Shown: positions 1 through 10,060, numbered from the stretch's first letter. The stretch: DNA of 64,000 nucleotides from Peribacillus asahii (GCF_004006295.1 NZ_CP026095.1:2094001-2158000), one strand, 5' to 3'. Numbers and translations are program-made. The notes: a model not told the origin generated them from the sequence alone.

Positions 1-50
1 GAGGAATCCTTTATCATAATAAAATACAGCAGTGGAGGTGAACAAAATAT

Positions 51-833
51 ATGAATAGAGACAATATGGTCAAATCTGTAAGTAGAGCCTTGGATATTAT
101 TGCTATACTAGGTACAAAGCAGCAAGGTCTAGGCGTGACTGAAATTGCTAATCAAATGGATATTAATAAAAGTTCCGTTTATCGAATTTTATCTACCCTT
201 GTTCAATATGGGTATGTTGAACAAAATCAAGAAACGGATCGCTATAAATTAGGCTATAAATTTTTAGAAATAAGCTCTAAATTATTAGAGTCTATTGATT
301 TACGTACAGAAGCTAGACCTTTCTTAAAAGAGCTTGAAGAAGAAACAACGGAGGTCATTCATTTAGTTGTGTATGATCAAGGTGAAGTTGTATATATTGA
401 GAAGTTAGAAGGTAATCAGTTATTACGAATGCATTCTAAAGTAGGAAAACGAGCACCGATGCATTGTACATCGGTTGGGAAAGCAATATTAGCTCATCTG
501 CCAATACAAGTTGTTTTAAATATTTTGGATCAAAAAGGCATGCCGGTACATACGGATAAAACAATTACGAATCAAGAAGAGTTTTTACAAGAATTAAGCA
601 AGGTGAGAGAGGTAGGATTTGCTCTTGATTTAGAAGAAAATGAATCGGGGATTACTTGTATCGCTGTTCCTATTTTTGATCATTTAGGGAATATTATTGC
701 TGCTATAAGTATTTCAGGACCAACGATCAGAATGACGGATGAACGATTAGAACAATTGAGTCAGCGAATGATTCAAGTAGGGCAGCAAATATCAGCGCGT
801 CTTGGTTATGAAAATAAAATAAGTTGGCTTTAA
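51..833 (+). CDS. IclR-family transcriptional regulator
   Basis: A 260-residue protein with the IclR layout. An N-terminal winged helix (about residues 8-70, with the recognition stretch INKSSVYRILSTL) is followed by an effector-binding domain (about 80-255) containing the family's MHCTSVGKA stretch. The ATG is preceded by GGAGGTGA at good spacing. IclR proteins usually control catabolic genes in response to small aromatic or aliphatic acids, acting as repressor or activator. It is followed by a terminator, so it looks monocistronic at its 3' end. Its target is not evident; the neighbouring amidohydrolase gene and the TRAP operon are candidates. Family call is secure, ligand unknown. Confidence 0.93.
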   Translation: MNRDNMVKSVSRALDIIAILGTKQQGLGVTEIANQMDINKSSVYRILSTLVQYGYVEQNQETDRYKLGYKFLEISSKLLESIDLRTEARPFLKELEEETTEVIHLVVYDQGEVVYIEKLEGNQLLRMHSKVGKRAPMHCTSVGKAILAHLPIQVVLNILDQKGMPVHTDKTITNQEEFLQELSKVREVGFALDLEENESGITCIAVPIFDHLGNIIAAISISGPTIRMTDERLEQLSQRMIQVGQQISARLGYENKISWL

Positions 834-862
834 GAGACGAACTCGCTTCGTTTCTTTTTTTT
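834..862 (+). terminator. Rho-independent terminator after the IclR gene
   Basis: An 8-bp stem (834-841 with 847-854, one G-U pair) with a 5-base loop is followed by a run of eight T. It directly abuts the IclR stop codon and separates this gene from the amidohydrolase gene. Confidence 0.85.
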
Positions 863-932
863 GAGCTCTTGAAAACCCTTTTATTTAAAATTATGTTAAA
901 ATATAGATAATCAACCGAATGGGGGGCTTTTT

Positions 933-2675
933 TTGGTAGAACAGAGATATAGATGGAAAAATAAGCAGTTACGCAAACAGATTGAAATAGTAGATGGGAA
1001 ACGAGCTCCTAGTATTCTTTTAAAAAATGCAACTTATTTAAATCATCCACTGAAAAGATGGGTGAAGGCAAACATTTGGATTTACGGTGATCGAATCATT
1101 TATGTAGGAGATAAGCTTCCAGATGTGACAGAGGGTTGTGAAATTGTAGATTGCACAGATTGTTTTTTAGTTCCCGGTTATATTGAGCCCCATTCGCATC
1201 CATTTCAATTATATAATCCTCAAACATATGCACGATATTCAGCGTATGGTGGAACGACAACATTGGTTAATGATAATCTTCAATTCTTTTTACATCTTGA
1301 GCAGAAGAAAGCGTTTACGTTGTTAGAAGAACTGAAAAATATCCCAGCTAGTATGTATTGGTGGTGCCGTTTTGATGGTCAAACGGAACTTAGAAATGAA
1401 GAAACAATCTTTACACATGATCAAGTAACAGCTTGGCTTGAACACGATGCTGTAGTCCAAGGCGGTGAACTGACAGCATGGCCTAAATTGCTAGCTGGTC
1501 ATGAAGACATGCTAAATTGGGTCCAAGAAGCAAAACGAATGAGAAAGAAAATTGAAGGCCACTTTCCAGGTGCATCAGAAAAAACGTTAGCTAAACTTAT
1601 GTTACTAGGAGCAGATTGTGATCATGAAGCTATGACAGGTCAGGAAGTTCTTTCTCGTTTGATGCAAGGATATACCGTTTCCTTGAGAAACTCTTCTATT
1701 CGACCTGATTTAGAAAATCTGCTGAAGGACATTCATGAATTAGGTATTCATCAATACGATAACTTTATTTTCACGACTGATGGCTCGCACTCGTCCTTTT
1801 ATGATGAAGGCTGTATTGATAAGATGATTAAAATAGCACTTGAGCAAAATGTTCCAATTATTGATGCCTACAATATGGCTACCATCAATGTGGCGCAATA
1901 TTACAATTTAGCTCATTTACACGGGAAAATTGCAACAGGCAGAATCGCTCATATTAATTTTCTTCAAAGTAAGACAAATCCTACACCTATTTCTGTTTTG
2001 GCTAAAGGTCAATGGGTTAAACGCGATGGAGTGGAGATAAAGGATTCTGCTGTCATCCATTGGGCTGAAAATGGACTAGGCGCATTAGAGCTTAATTGGA
2101 ACTTAACTAAATCTGATTTAGAATTCACTACAACACTTGGCTTACAATTAATCAATGATGTCATCACCAAACCATTTTCTGTTACACCAGAAGAGTTTGA
2201 TGAAACTATTCCTTTTGAACGTGATGAATGCTTTTTCATGATGATTGATCGGAATGGAGAATGGAAAATCAATACGTTTGTGAAGGGTTTCGCAAATCAA
2301 TTATGCGGATTTGCCAGTACGTATTCTGGAACAGGGGATATCATCTTAATTGGAAAACGAAAAGAAGATATTTTACTCGCCTTTCAGCGGATGAAAGAAA
2401 TAGGCGGCGGAATTGTCATTGCTGAACACGGAAAAATCATTTTTGAAATCCCGCTAGAGTTAAAGGGATATATGTCTACTAAGGAATTATCGGATTTAAT
2501 AGAAGAAGAGAAGCAATTGAAGAAGTTGCTTCAAGAGCGTGGCTATCAATTTGGCGATCCAGCCTTCACATTATTATTCTTTTCAGCGACGCATCTTCCT
2601 TATATAAGAATTACACCAATAGGAATTTATGATGTGATGAAAAAGGAAGTATTACTTCCTCCAGTTACGCGGTAA
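933..2675 (+). CDS. yerA: YerA-type adenine deaminase-like amidohydrolase
   Basis: A 580-residue protein, the length of Bacillus YerA. It has an amidohydrolase barrel with the metal-binding motif EPHSHP near residue 90, a downstream His/Asp-containing core (FTTDGSHSS near 283), and an adenine deaminase C-terminal domain from about residue 400. The start is TTG at 933 behind a GGGGGG Shine-Dalgarno; no better start exists upstream. Family members hydrolyse purines such as adenine, but YerA-type proteins are poorly characterised and the substrate may differ. It is transcribed alone, between terminator structures. Nothing ties it to the acyl-CoA island. Confidence 0.85.
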   Translation: MVEQRYRWKNKQLRKQIEIVDGKRAPSILLKNATYLNHPLKRWVKANIWIYGDRIIYVGDKLPDVTEGCEIVDCTDCFLVPGYIEPHSHPFQLYNPQTYARYSAYGGTTTLVNDNLQFFLHLEQKKAFTLLEELKNIPASMYWWCRFDGQTELRNEETIFTHDQVTAWLEHDAVVQGGELTAWPKLLAGHEDMLNWVQEAKRMRKKIEGHFPGASEKTLAKLMLLGADCDHEAMTGQEVLSRLMQGYTVSLRNSSIRPDLENLLKDIHELGIHQYDNFIFTTDGSHSSFYDEGCIDKMIKIALEQNVPIIDAYNMATINVAQYYNLAHLHGKIATGRIAHINFLQSKTNPTPISVLAKGQWVKRDGVEIKDSAVIHWAENGLGALELNWNLTKSDLEFTTTLGLQLINDVITKPFSVTPEEFDETIPFERDECFFMMIDRNGEWKINTFVKGFANQLCGFASTYSGTGDIILIGKRKEDILLAFQRMKEIGGGIVIAEHGKIIFEIPLELKGYMSTKELSDLIEEEKQLKKLLQERGYQFGDPAFTLLFFSATHLPYIRITPIGIYDVMKKEVLLPPVTR

Positions 2676-2687
2676 ATCTGTTCCTGA

Positions 2688-2714
2688 AGGGCTGCTTAGG
2701 TAGCTCTTTTTTCG
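2688..2714 (+). terminator. Rho-independent terminator after yerA-like gene
   Basis: Stem 2688-2695 with 2700-2707 (8 bp, two G-U pairs), tetraloop, then six T. It lies 13 bases after the stop codon. Confidence 0.7.
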
Positions 2715-2740
2715 TGCAAAATGGCGAGATTTCGCACGAA

Positions 2741-2781
2741 GTGAGCTAACAATCTCTAAGATAATAGGATTGTTAGCTCAC
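2741..2781. repeat. 14-bp perfect inverted repeat between convergent genes
   Basis: GTGAGCTAACAATC at 2741-2754 is perfectly complementary to 2768-2781 with a 13-base loop. It sits 5 bp beyond the stop of the minus-strand sigma-54 activator. There is no T run on either side, so it may stabilise a 3' end rather than be a classical terminator. Confidence 0.6.
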
Positions 2782-2785
2782 GTAT

Positions 2786-4636
2786 TCATTGTAAGAGCCC
2801 CATTTCAGATTCAAATTTATTAAGTTTTTTGTAAAATTGTGACCGACTAATTCCTAATAGTTTAGCCGCGGCTGTTCGATTTCCGCCTGTTTGTTTTAAT
2901 GCCATTTCAATAGTCTCTTTTTCTGTCTTATTTATGTTAAATCTGAAAAACTCAGGGGTTAATTTTTCTTGTGGATGCATCTGCATAGTAGGTTTGAGTG
3001 TATTTAGTGAGGATCGACTTTCACTCCATTTTTTACTTTTTATATATTCAGAGAAATGCTCTGCATCAAGTGTATCACTATTTACACAATTGATTGCCCG
3101 TTCAATAGTATTTTCAAGCTCCCTTACATTTCCTGGCCAGTTATGCGAGGAAAGTAGATGGAGTGCAGCCTTACTTATCGTAACTTCTCCATGACCCATA
3201 AGACGACTAAATTTTTTTGTAATGGAAGTAGCAAGTAAAGGGATGTCTTCTTTTCGCTCTCGAAGGGGAGGTATGTTGATAACGATAACATTTAGTCGAT
3301 AATATAAATCCTCTCTAAATTCATGATTAGCCACCATTTGCTCTAAATTTTTATTAGTTGCAGCAATGATTCTGATATTCACTTTAATTGTTTCATTTCC
3401 TCCAACACGTTCGAATTCTCTTTCCTGAAGAACTCGAAGCAATTTTCCTTGCATAGATAGGGGCATATCGCCAATCTCATCTAAAAATAATGTACCATTA
3501 TGAGCTATCTCGAATTTACCAGGCTTCCCGCCGCGCTTTGCACCTGTAAACGCACCCTCTGTATAGCCGAAAAATTCAGATTCCCATAGCTCATTAGGTA
3601 CGGCAGCGCAGTTTACCTTCACAAATCGTCCAGAACGATTAGATGTAACATGAATACCGCGTGCAAATAGCTCTTTTCCTGTCCCGCTCTCTCCTAATAA
3701 CAGTACATTTGAAAAGCTAGAGGCTGATTGCCGGGCTAATCGTTTCATACTTTCCATTTGTTTATTTTTTGTTAGGATGTTTTCTAAATTGAAAGGAGTA
3801 CCACTACTGAGTGATCGTTCTTCGTGACAATAAGAAACTTCCTTTCCTAGATCATCTAGTTTGCTAACAGCGTGTTTCCATTTGTTTAAGTTTTGGTAGA
3901 TAATTTTAGCCATAGCTCCAACGAGTTGTTCATTTTCATATATTTTACTTTTTATAACAAGGCATCGATGTTGTCCAATCACCATTGCTTCTAGTTTTTC
4001 CCCTTGAAAATCTATAGAAAGGACATCTTCTAGTTTTAATTCTGGAATAATATAAGATGAAGGTTGACCAAGTAGTTTGTTCTTTGGCTTTCGTAAAAAT
4101 TCGCATGCTGTCTCGTTAATATTCTCAATTTTTCCTTTATGATCAATGACAATATATCCGTCATAAGTAGTATCTAAAACAGTTTGTAAAGTGCGCTTTA
4201 ATTTTTTTGTCATTTCAAGTTTACTAGTTAATAATTCAGACTTAGAACGATAAGCTTTAATAATATTTGTTGAATCAAGAATACCGCTTACACAATTATC
4301 CTTGTTAATCACGATTGCATGGCCTATTTTATTATTCGTCAATAATTGGCGAACATCGTATAAAAAATCATTTTCTTTTACCGTAACAACTTGATGTTTT
4401 ATAAAAGGGACTATGCTTTCATTCATAGATACATCTTGTAAAAGTGCTTTAAAAAGAGCAGAGTGAGTCATGATACCAATCAATTGATCATGTGAATTCA
4501 CGACAGGAATAAGTTTTACTTTATTATGCTGAAATAGTACTACGGCGTCGCGTAATGTGCTCGTTAAGAACAATTTTGAAACATCTTGATTCATAAATTC
4601 CTTCACTGTTGGGTAAAAATAATGTTTTACAAACAT
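2786..4636 (-). CDS. Sigma-54-dependent activator, CBS-CBS-PAS-AAA+-Fis
   Basis: A 616-residue enhancer-binding protein. Residues about 8-130 form a pair of CBS domains, 145-260 a PAS domain, and 285-520 the AAA+ sigma-54 activation module. That module has Walker A GESGTGKE at 315-322, the sigma-54 contact loop GAFTGA at 361-366 and Walker [11 protein letters not shown] near 381-390. A Fis-type helix-turn-helix ends the protein ([16 protein letters not shown]). CBS pairs often bind adenine nucleotides or CoA-like ligands and PAS domains bind small effectors, so it probably senses a metabolite. It diverges from the TRAP operon, but I find no -24/-12 element there. The sigma-54 promoter at 15645 is a plausible target. 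Domain calls are firm; the target is inference. Confidence 0.93.
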   Translation of the reverse strand: MFVKHYFYPTVKEFMNQDVSKLFLTSTLRDAVVLFQHNKVKLIPVVNSHDQLIGIMTHSALFKALLQDVSMNESIVPFIKHQVVTVKENDFLYDVRQLLTNNKIGHAIVINKDNCVSGILDSTNIIKAYRSKSELLTSKLEMTKKLKRTLQTVLDTTYDGYIVIDHKGKIENINETACEFLRKPKNKLLGQPSSYIIPELKLEDVLSIDFQGEKLEAMVIGQHRCLVIKSKIYENEQLVGAMAKIIYQNLNKWKHAVSKLDDLGKEVSYCHEERSLSSGTPFNLENILTKNKQMESMKRLARQSASSFSNVLLLGESGTGKELFARGIHVTSNRSGRFVKVNCAAVPNELWESEFFGYTEGAFTGAKRGGKPGKFEIAHNGTLFLDEIGDMPLSMQGKLLRVLQEREFERVGGNETIKVNIRIIAATNKNLEQMVANHEFREDLYYRLNVIVINIPPLRERKEDIPLLATSITKKFSRLMGHGEVTISKAALHLLSSHNWPGNVRELENTIERAINCVNSDTLDAEHFSEYIKSKKWSESRSSLNTLKPTMQMHPQEKLTPEFFRFNINKTEKETIEMALKQTGGNRTAAAKLLGISRSQFYKKLNKFESEMGLLQ

Positions 4637-4772
4637 GGAATTCTCCTTTGCTTATTGAATTTTAATCAGTAACTGTATTCGCTAAAATATAATATATCCC
4701 TTTTATTTCTTGTCATATTTTTGAATAATTTCGTTTTTGTATATGTAAAATCTTTTTATATATGGAAAAATA

Positions 4773-4802
4773 TTGACATGTATAAAAAGCACATGCTAAA
4801 GT
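4773..4802 (+). promoter_or_regulatory. Possible sigma-A promoter for the TRAP operon
   Basis: TTGACA at 4773-4778, an 18-base spacer, then TAAAGT at 4797-4802. The -35 box is perfect and the -10 box has weak agreement. It would give a leader of over 650 bases, so a nearer unrecognised promoter is possible. Confidence 0.35.
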
Positions 4803-4950
4803 ATTCTTAGATATGGTAAAAAAAGTAATTTAGATTAGTGAAGTAAATAAGTACATTATTCAAATAGCAAGAGGTAAGAATTCATTTAATCAATTAGTTG
4901 GAAGCATTGCTTCTTTATCCTGTTTTGAAATTATAACAATTAGTCCAAAT

Positions 4951-4964
4951 TGTAAGCGCTTAAT
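4951..4964 (+). promoter_or_regulatory. cre-like CcpA site
   Basis: TGTAAGCGCTTAAT matches 12 of 14 positions of the Bacillus cre consensus TGWAANCGNTNWCA and includes the palindromic core TAAGCGCTTA. It lies upstream of the TRAP operon and suggests carbon catabolite control. Confidence 0.4.
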
Positions 4965-5469
4965 AACGTAGAAATACTTTTATATGTACATACCTCAAAG
5001 TACAATATGCATGTCTTTAAGCACCCATTTTTTTTAATAGCTATGTTGATAAAAATAAGAGAGCCATGTAACACAGCTTAAAAGAAGATGAATGAAGCTT
5101 TATGAAATTGTTCCTAAGACGACCACACAATGATGTTCCCCAGAAAAATAGATCTATTTATAACATGCATATAATTATCCGACTATCTAAAACTTTTCAA
5201 TTAAATAAATACGCAACTAAAAGTGCACTGACAGTGAGAAAAAATCAGTTAAAAAACGTCTGTATTATTTTCTGCTGTCTTTCATTTTGCATGTTTTTTT
5301 TCATCGTAAAGCTTTATTGAGTACTGATAAAGGAGGTGAATTCGTTTATTTTAGAACTGATTACGGCTATGTATGATTTAAAAATAATCGACGAGGGAAA
5401 GGAAAGGTCATAACTGAAAGTATCAATACTTTATAAGTTTCAAACTAAGCAAAGAGGTGGTGGGTAATA

Positions 5470-6006
5470 ATGGAGAAGTTGAAAAAGCTTTTTGAAAGTA
5501 TTGATAAAGTCACTTCTGGAATTTCAGCGTTTACTTTGTTTCTTATGATGGTGTGGATTTTTGTAGATGTAATGTTAAGAACGTTTTTTCATAGACCTAT
5601 TCAAGGCACTATTGAATTAACTGGAGAGTATTTAATGGTGCTGCTAGTCTATTTATCGTTGAGCTATACTCATAAACAGGATGGTCATGTAAAAGTAACC
5701 TTTTTAGAGGATAAATTCTCCCAACGAATCAAAAACATCACGAAATGTATGACAAATCTCTTTGCTGCTTGCTTATTCTCTTTCATTAGCATATTGAATT
5801 TTCAAGAAGGTCTAGAATACATCGAACAGAATATTCGATCTTCCGGTGTGTTAAGTTATCCGCTTGCACCGGCCCTATTCATCATATCGTTAGGGATGAT
5901 GATGATAACATTAAGACTTTTACTAGAATGTATCTTGATTATTTTTTCGAATAAAGTAATATCTAGTAATTCTTTGGCTGATTCTGAAAAGAAAATTACT
6001 GGTTAA
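5470..6006 (+). CDS. dctQ: TRAP transporter small membrane subunit (DctQ)
   Basis: A 178-residue protein with four hydrophobic segments (about 15-38, 53-72, 93-115, 135-160), the usual DctQ topology. TRAP transporters are secondary importers that take a substrate from an extracytoplasmic binding protein and use a sodium gradient. DctQ pairs with DctM in the membrane. The gene starts at ATG after AGAGGTGGTGGG and is followed 49 bp later by dctM, then by a lipoprotein-type dctP, so a complete system is encoded. Substrates of the family are mostly carboxylates. The symbol denotes the family role, not proven dicarboxylate specificity. Confidence 0.9.
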   Translation: MEKLKKLFESIDKVTSGISAFTLFLMMVWIFVDVMLRTFFHRPIQGTIELTGEYLMVLLVYLSLSYTHKQDGHVKVTFLEDKFSQRIKNITKCMTNLFAACLFSFISILNFQEGLEYIEQNIRSSGVLSYPLAPALFIISLGMMMITLRLLLECILIIFSNKVISSNSLADSEKKITG

Positions 6007-6055
6007 AGAAAGATTCATACACTAGTTTTATCTATTTAAAGGGGGGATATAATCT

Positions 6056-7333
6056 ATGTTAACACTAGGAATAGTTCTCTTATTGCTGTTGCTATTATTT
6101 ATAGGCATGCCTATTGGGTTTACTTTAATAGTTGTTGGTTCGTTAGGAATCTTTTTGGTTAGTGGATTCGATACATTTACTGGGATTCTTTCATCAACAG
6201 CCTATCGAAGTGTCAATAGTTTTACTTTAACGACAATCCCTTTGTTTATATTAATGGCGAACTTCATTTCCAAAAGTAATATTGCGAAAGATCTATATGA
6301 CTGTATCCTAAAATGGATTGGTCATGTACCAGGTGGAGTAGGAGTATCCACCGTATTTGCCAGTGCAGGATTTGGAACGTTATCTGGTTCAAGTATCGCT
6401 GCCACTTCGATTATGTCAAAAATTTGTATCCCAGAGATGGTTAGGGCTAAATACAAGGATACTTTTGCTGCCGGTTTAGTTGCTTCATCTACGGGAACCT
6501 TAGCCGTTCTAATTCCACCTAGTGTTCCACTTATTCTTTATGCCGTGCAAACAGAAACATCAATAGGACACCTATTAATGGCTGGCGTTTTACCAGGAAT
6601 ACTGCTTGCAGGACTTCTTTGTGCCTTCATCTTCATTACTTCTATAAAATTGAATACTAAAATTGAAAAATCCTCATGGAGTGAAAGATTTGTTTCCTTA
6701 AAAACAATTTGGCCGATGCTGATACTTGTAGCATTTGTTTTAGCCGTTATCTATTTAGGAATTGCAACTTCTACAGAGGCTGCGGCATTTGGAGCATTAG
6801 GAGCACTTTTAATCGGTTTACTTATAAAGCGATTAAATGTTAAATCTGTTATTGAATCACTTAAAGACGCTGTTCAGCAGACAGCTATGATTTTTACCAT
6901 TGTGATTGGCGGATACATATTCGCATATTTCTTCACATTAACTGGTACTGGACAAAGTATCATCTCAGCGATTTCTGAGAGCGGTTTATCCAAATGGACC
7001 ATTTTGTTTTTAATTATTGTCTTCTACCTCATCCTTGGATTGTTTATGGATTTGATTGGCTCTATGATCTTGACCTTACCTCTCGTGTTTCCAATCATTC
7101 AAGCCTTAGGTTTTGATGAAATATGGTTTGGTGTAATTGTTGTACTGTTACTAGAAATTGGTCTTGTTACACCGCCTGTTGGAATTAATCTATTTATTAC
7201 AAGTAAGCATTCCCAAGTCCCTGTTGACCGTGTATTTTATGGGTCTATACCGTTTATCGGGATATTGCTATTAACGATATTACTCTTAGTTATTTTTCCA
7301 CAAATTGCTCTTTACTTACCAACTAATATGTAG
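6056..7333 (+). CDS. dctM: TRAP transporter large permease (DctM)
   Basis: A 425-residue, strongly hydrophobic protein of the usual DctM length with about 12 membrane segments. It carries the family's conserved glycine- and proline-rich stretches GSSIAATSIM and LIPPSVPLILYAV in the first half and LVTPPVGINLF in the second. This is the transport-competent subunit of the complex formed with DctQ. Start ATG follows AAAGGGGGGA. It sits between dctQ and dctP in a compact operon. The island downstream encodes acyl-CoA metabolism, so I infer that the cargo is an organic acid fed to that island. Confidence 0.94.
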   Translation: MLTLGIVLLLLLLLFIGMPIGFTLIVVGSLGIFLVSGFDTFTGILSSTAYRSVNSFTLTTIPLFILMANFISKSNIAKDLYDCILKWIGHVPGGVGVSTVFASAGFGTLSGSSIAATSIMSKICIPEMVRAKYKDTFAAGLVASSTGTLAVLIPPSVPLILYAVQTETSIGHLLMAGVLPGILLAGLLCAFIFITSIKLNTKIEKSSWSERFVSLKTIWPMLILVAFVLAVIYLGIATSTEAAAFGALGALLIGLLIKRLNVKSVIESLKDAVQQTAMIFTIVIGGYIFAYFFTLTGTGQSIISAISESGLSKWTILFLIIVFYLILGLFMDLIGSMILTLPLVFPIIQALGFDEIWFGVIVVLLLEIGLVTPPVGINLFITSKHSQVPVDRVFYGSIPFIGILLLTILLLVIFPQIALYLPTNM

Positions 7334-7389
7334 AGCTAATTTGATGGGATTTATAAAACAACTATAACTTTTGGGTGGAGGAAAATATT

Positions 7390-8448
7390 ATGAAAGCCAA
7401 GCGTTTGTTTAATCTTACAATTATAATTTCGATTCTTTCTCTAGTAATTGCTGGATGTAGTACAAGTTCTTCTAATAATTCGAAAGAAAATGAAACAATT
7501 ACACTAAAGTTAGCTACGTATGTTCCAGTTACATCCCAAGTATATAAATATGTAACGGAACCTTGGATGAAGCGAGTAACAGAACTCACTGATGGTAAGG
7601 TGCAATTCGATGCATATCCTGGAGAACAGCTAGGAAAGGCTCAAGATATGCTGAAGTTAACAAGAGATGGGGTAACGGATATTGGTGTTTTTCCGGCCAA
7701 CTACTTTCCGGATAATATGCCTTTAACAAATGCCTTGGCAGGCTTGCCGAATCTTAGTATGACTTCACATCAAGGAACAGTAGCTTATAACGAATTGTTA
7801 CAAGAAAATGAAGATTTACTAGAAATGGATTATTTAAAAAATGGGATAAGACCGATTATGGGGCACGTATCACCTACTTATGAGATTTGGACTACAGATA
7901 AAGAAGTACGGGTACCAAAAGATTTAAAAGGTTTAAAAACTAGAACAGTAGGTGGAATTGCTAATGAAGTGTACGAATATATGGAAGCTGTTCCTGTAAC
8001 GGTTTCTCATACAGAGACATACGAGGCTCTTGAGAAAGGTGTCATAGATGGAGCGGGTTACTCCAGTGTGGCTGTGGAAGCTTCTGGAACTGCAGACCTT
8101 CTTAAATATGCAACTTTTCCTCATATAGGAACGGCTATTCATGGTTTAGTAATTAATGAAAAAGTTTGGAACGGACTTCCTGAAGATGTACAAAAGGCTA
8201 TGCAGAAAGCAGGACAAGAGTTGGTACAACCGTCTGGAGAAAAGTATGATCAAGATACAGAGAATTTTAATGGAGAATTTAGTAAAGCTGGCGGGGTCAT
8301 TGTAGACTTAACGGATGCCGAAAAAGGGCAGTGGGAAAAGGTTACTAAAGAATTTACAGAAAAATGGTTAAAAGAACAAGGATCTAAAGATTTTCCGTAT
8401 GAGGAAGTGCTAAACCAGTATAAAGAGAGCTTGGAAAAATATAAATAA
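7390..8448 (+). CDS. dctP: TRAP substrate-binding lipoprotein (DctP), copy 1
   Basis: A 352-residue extracytoplasmic binding protein. A signal peptide ends in the lipobox VIAGC with Cys23 as lipid anchor, followed by a Ser/Asn-rich linker and the DctP domain. The ATG at 7390 is chosen because GGAGG lies 8 bases upstream. The stretch GLKTRTVGG places Arg185 at the position of the conserved arginine that clamps substrate carboxylates in this family, and GVIDG (Asp220) is also conserved. It closes the dctQMP operon and is followed by a terminator. A diverged second copy lies at 16950. Carboxylate binding is well supported; identity of the acid is unknown. Confidence 0.92.
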   Translation: MKAKRLFNLTIIISILSLVIAGCSTSSSNNSKENETITLKLATYVPVTSQVYKYVTEPWMKRVTELTDGKVQFDAYPGEQLGKAQDMLKLTRDGVTDIGVFPANYFPDNMPLTNALAGLPNLSMTSHQGTVAYNELLQENEDLLEMDYLKNGIRPIMGHVSPTYEIWTTDKEVRVPKDLKGLKTRTVGGIANEVYEYMEAVPVTVSHTETYEALEKGVIDGAGYSSVAVEASGTADLLKYATFPHIGTAIHGLVINEKVWNGLPEDVQKAMQKAGQELVQPSGEKYDQDTENFNGEFSKAGGVIVDLTDAEKGQWEKVTKEFTEKWLKEQGSKDFPYEEVLNQYKESLEKYK

Positions 8449-8509
8449 AAAATAAGAATGCCAGACACCAATCTAATAGTTAAGTTAAATTAATTTGAAG
8501 TTAATTTTG

Positions 8510-8536
8510 GGTCTTGTTTAAAAGCAAGGCCTTTTT
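8510..8536 (+). terminator. Terminator after dctP
   Basis: Stem 8510-8516 with 8525-8531 (7 bp, one G-U), 8-base loop, then TTTTT. It ends the TRAP operon. Confidence 0.75.
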
Positions 8537-8580
8537 AATATTTTGGTTTTCAAAAAATATAAGAATTAAGGTGAGAGACA

Positions 8581-9951
8581 ATGTCGTCCATTTCTACCCC
8601 TACTTCGGATTTTGCAAGTGCCAAACCTATTCAAGAGAATAAAATCCTTATCATTTGGAGTTTCACTAGTTGGTTAGTAGTCATGAATACAACGATGTTT
8701 AATGTAGCGTTGCCGACCATACTTAGTGAGCTTTCTATCAATTCTTCGATGGCATCATGGATTGTATCTGGTTATTCTATCGCATTTGCCATTTCTACTT
8801 TGACTTTTAGTAGACTGTCTGATTTTATTCCCATCTCTAAATTATTATTAATTGGCATAGCGATATTAGGAGTATCATCCATACTAGGGTTCTTTGCTTC
8901 GCATTTCTATCTATTACTAGCAGCCCGTATTTTACAGGCTGCAGGAGCAGGGGCAGTTCCAGGGCTGGTCGTAGTGCTTATCAGGCGCTATGTACCGATA
9001 ACGAGACGAGGGAAAGCAATGTCATTTATTACTTCTGCTGTTTCCTTAGCATTCGGCTTAGGTCCTGTGGTAGGAGGAGCCATTACCCAATACTTAGGGT
9101 GGGAATATCTTTTTGGGATTACCGGCTTAGTTGTTTTATTTATTCCTTTTTTTCGAAAGCTGTTGCCTAAAGAAAAGGTCAAGAGGGGACATTTTGATCT
9201 ACTTGGTGCAGTGCTTACGGCATTAAGTGTAACAGGGCTTTTATTATTCTTCTCTACCTTTTCATATGTCATTTTAATAAGTACGTTAGTTCTTAGTTTC
9301 ATATTGTGGAAGTATCTTCATAAAATGGAGACACCCTTTATTCAACCAAAGCTCCTTAAAAATCGACAATTTTTAAAATTACTTTTTATTGGATTTACTA
9401 CGTTTCTAACCAACTTTTCGACTTTGTTTTTATTGCCTATTATTTTAACCGTTGTCTTTAAAAAAGAACCAGCAGAAGTAGGGTTGATTATTTTTCCTGG
9501 AGCAATTTTAGGTGCAATAGCTTCTCAGTTTATAGGGAGATTAATTGACCGCATTGGAAGTGTATCATTAATTATCACAGGTCAGTTCTTGCTTTTTAGT
9601 GGAACTATTATGATGGGGTTATTTTCCACTGCATCTCCATTATCACTACTTACAATATATATAGTATTTAGTATTGGATTTTCTACAATCAATTCAAGTA
9701 TTTCTAATGAAGTAACAAGAATTTTATCAATTGTGGAAATTGGGACAGGTGCGGGAATGACTCAATTAGTACAGTTTTTTGGAGGTGCCTTTGGTGTAAC
9801 TCTTGCGGGTCTAATGTTAACATTTCAAAAAGGGTTATTATTGGAACTAGTTTATAGAAATATTTTCTTGAGTATTTCTTTTCTTATTTTTTGCGCTATG
9901 ATCATGTTTTATTTCTATTATCGAAAAGTTAAGTTTGAGAGAATAATTTAA
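8581..9951 (+). CDS. MFS drug exporter of the Tet(L)/Tet(K)-like type
   Basis: A 456-residue membrane protein with up to 14 hydrophobic segments and the layout of Tet(L)/Tet(K)-like proton antiporters of the DHA2 group. Markers are an early SWLVVMNTTMFNVALP helix, a motif-A-like loop (SRLSDFIPISK), an antiporter motif around LGPVVGGAI, and a second-half loop GRLIDRIGS. The start ATG follows AAGGTGAGAG. Such pumps expel tetracyclines, other drugs or metabolites. Its place between the TRAP operon and an oxidoreductase suggests export of a pathway compound is possible, but general drug efflux is equally likely. Resistance cannot be claimed from the family alone. Confidence 0.85.
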   Translation: MSSISTPTSDFASAKPIQENKILIIWSFTSWLVVMNTTMFNVALPTILSELSINSSMASWIVSGYSIAFAISTLTFSRLSDFIPISKLLLIGIAILGVSSILGFFASHFYLLLAARILQAAGAGAVPGLVVVLIRRYVPITRRGKAMSFITSAVSLAFGLGPVVGGAITQYLGWEYLFGITGLVVLFIPFFRKLLPKEKVKRGHFDLLGAVLTALSVTGLLLFFSTFSYVILISTLVLSFILWKYLHKMETPFIQPKLLKNRQFLKLLFIGFTTFLTNFSTLFLLPIILTVVFKKEPAEVGLIIFPGAILGAIASQFIGRLIDRIGSVSLIITGQFLLFSGTIMMGLFSTASPLSLLTIYIVFSIGFSTINSSISNEVTRILSIVEIGTGAGMTQLVQFFGGAFGVTLAGLMLTFQKGLLLELVYRNIFLSISFLIFCAMIMFYFYYRKVKFERII

Positions 9952-10060
9952 CATATATTTACAAAATATTAAAAATAATGGTATTATTATGGAATGGTGG
10001 TTAATAATCCTTATACTTTTAGATTTACTATTCTCATATTTTAAAGAGAGGGGAATAATA

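Larger units (their letters stand above)
4637..5469. other. Long gene-free leader between activator and TRAP operon
   Basis: I find no convincing gene in these 833 bases. They hold a possible vegetative promoter (4773-4802), a cre-like site (4951-4964), the 13-bp palindrome GAAGCATTGCTTC at 4911-4923, and a perfect 7-2-7 palindrome just upstream of dctQ (5417-5432). A consensus ribosome binding site at 5329-5339 is not followed by an ordinary start codon. The length suggests a long 5' untranslated region or a decayed gene. Confidence 0.5.

Noticed and set aside
4909..4923. TTGGAAGCATTGC resembling a sigma-54 promoter before the TRAP operon
   Set aside because: Only seven bases separate GG and GC; ten are required.
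5102..5320. A 72-codon open frame upstream of the TRAP operon
   Set aside because: No ribosome binding site, no recognisable domain and AT-driven composition; treated as non-coding.
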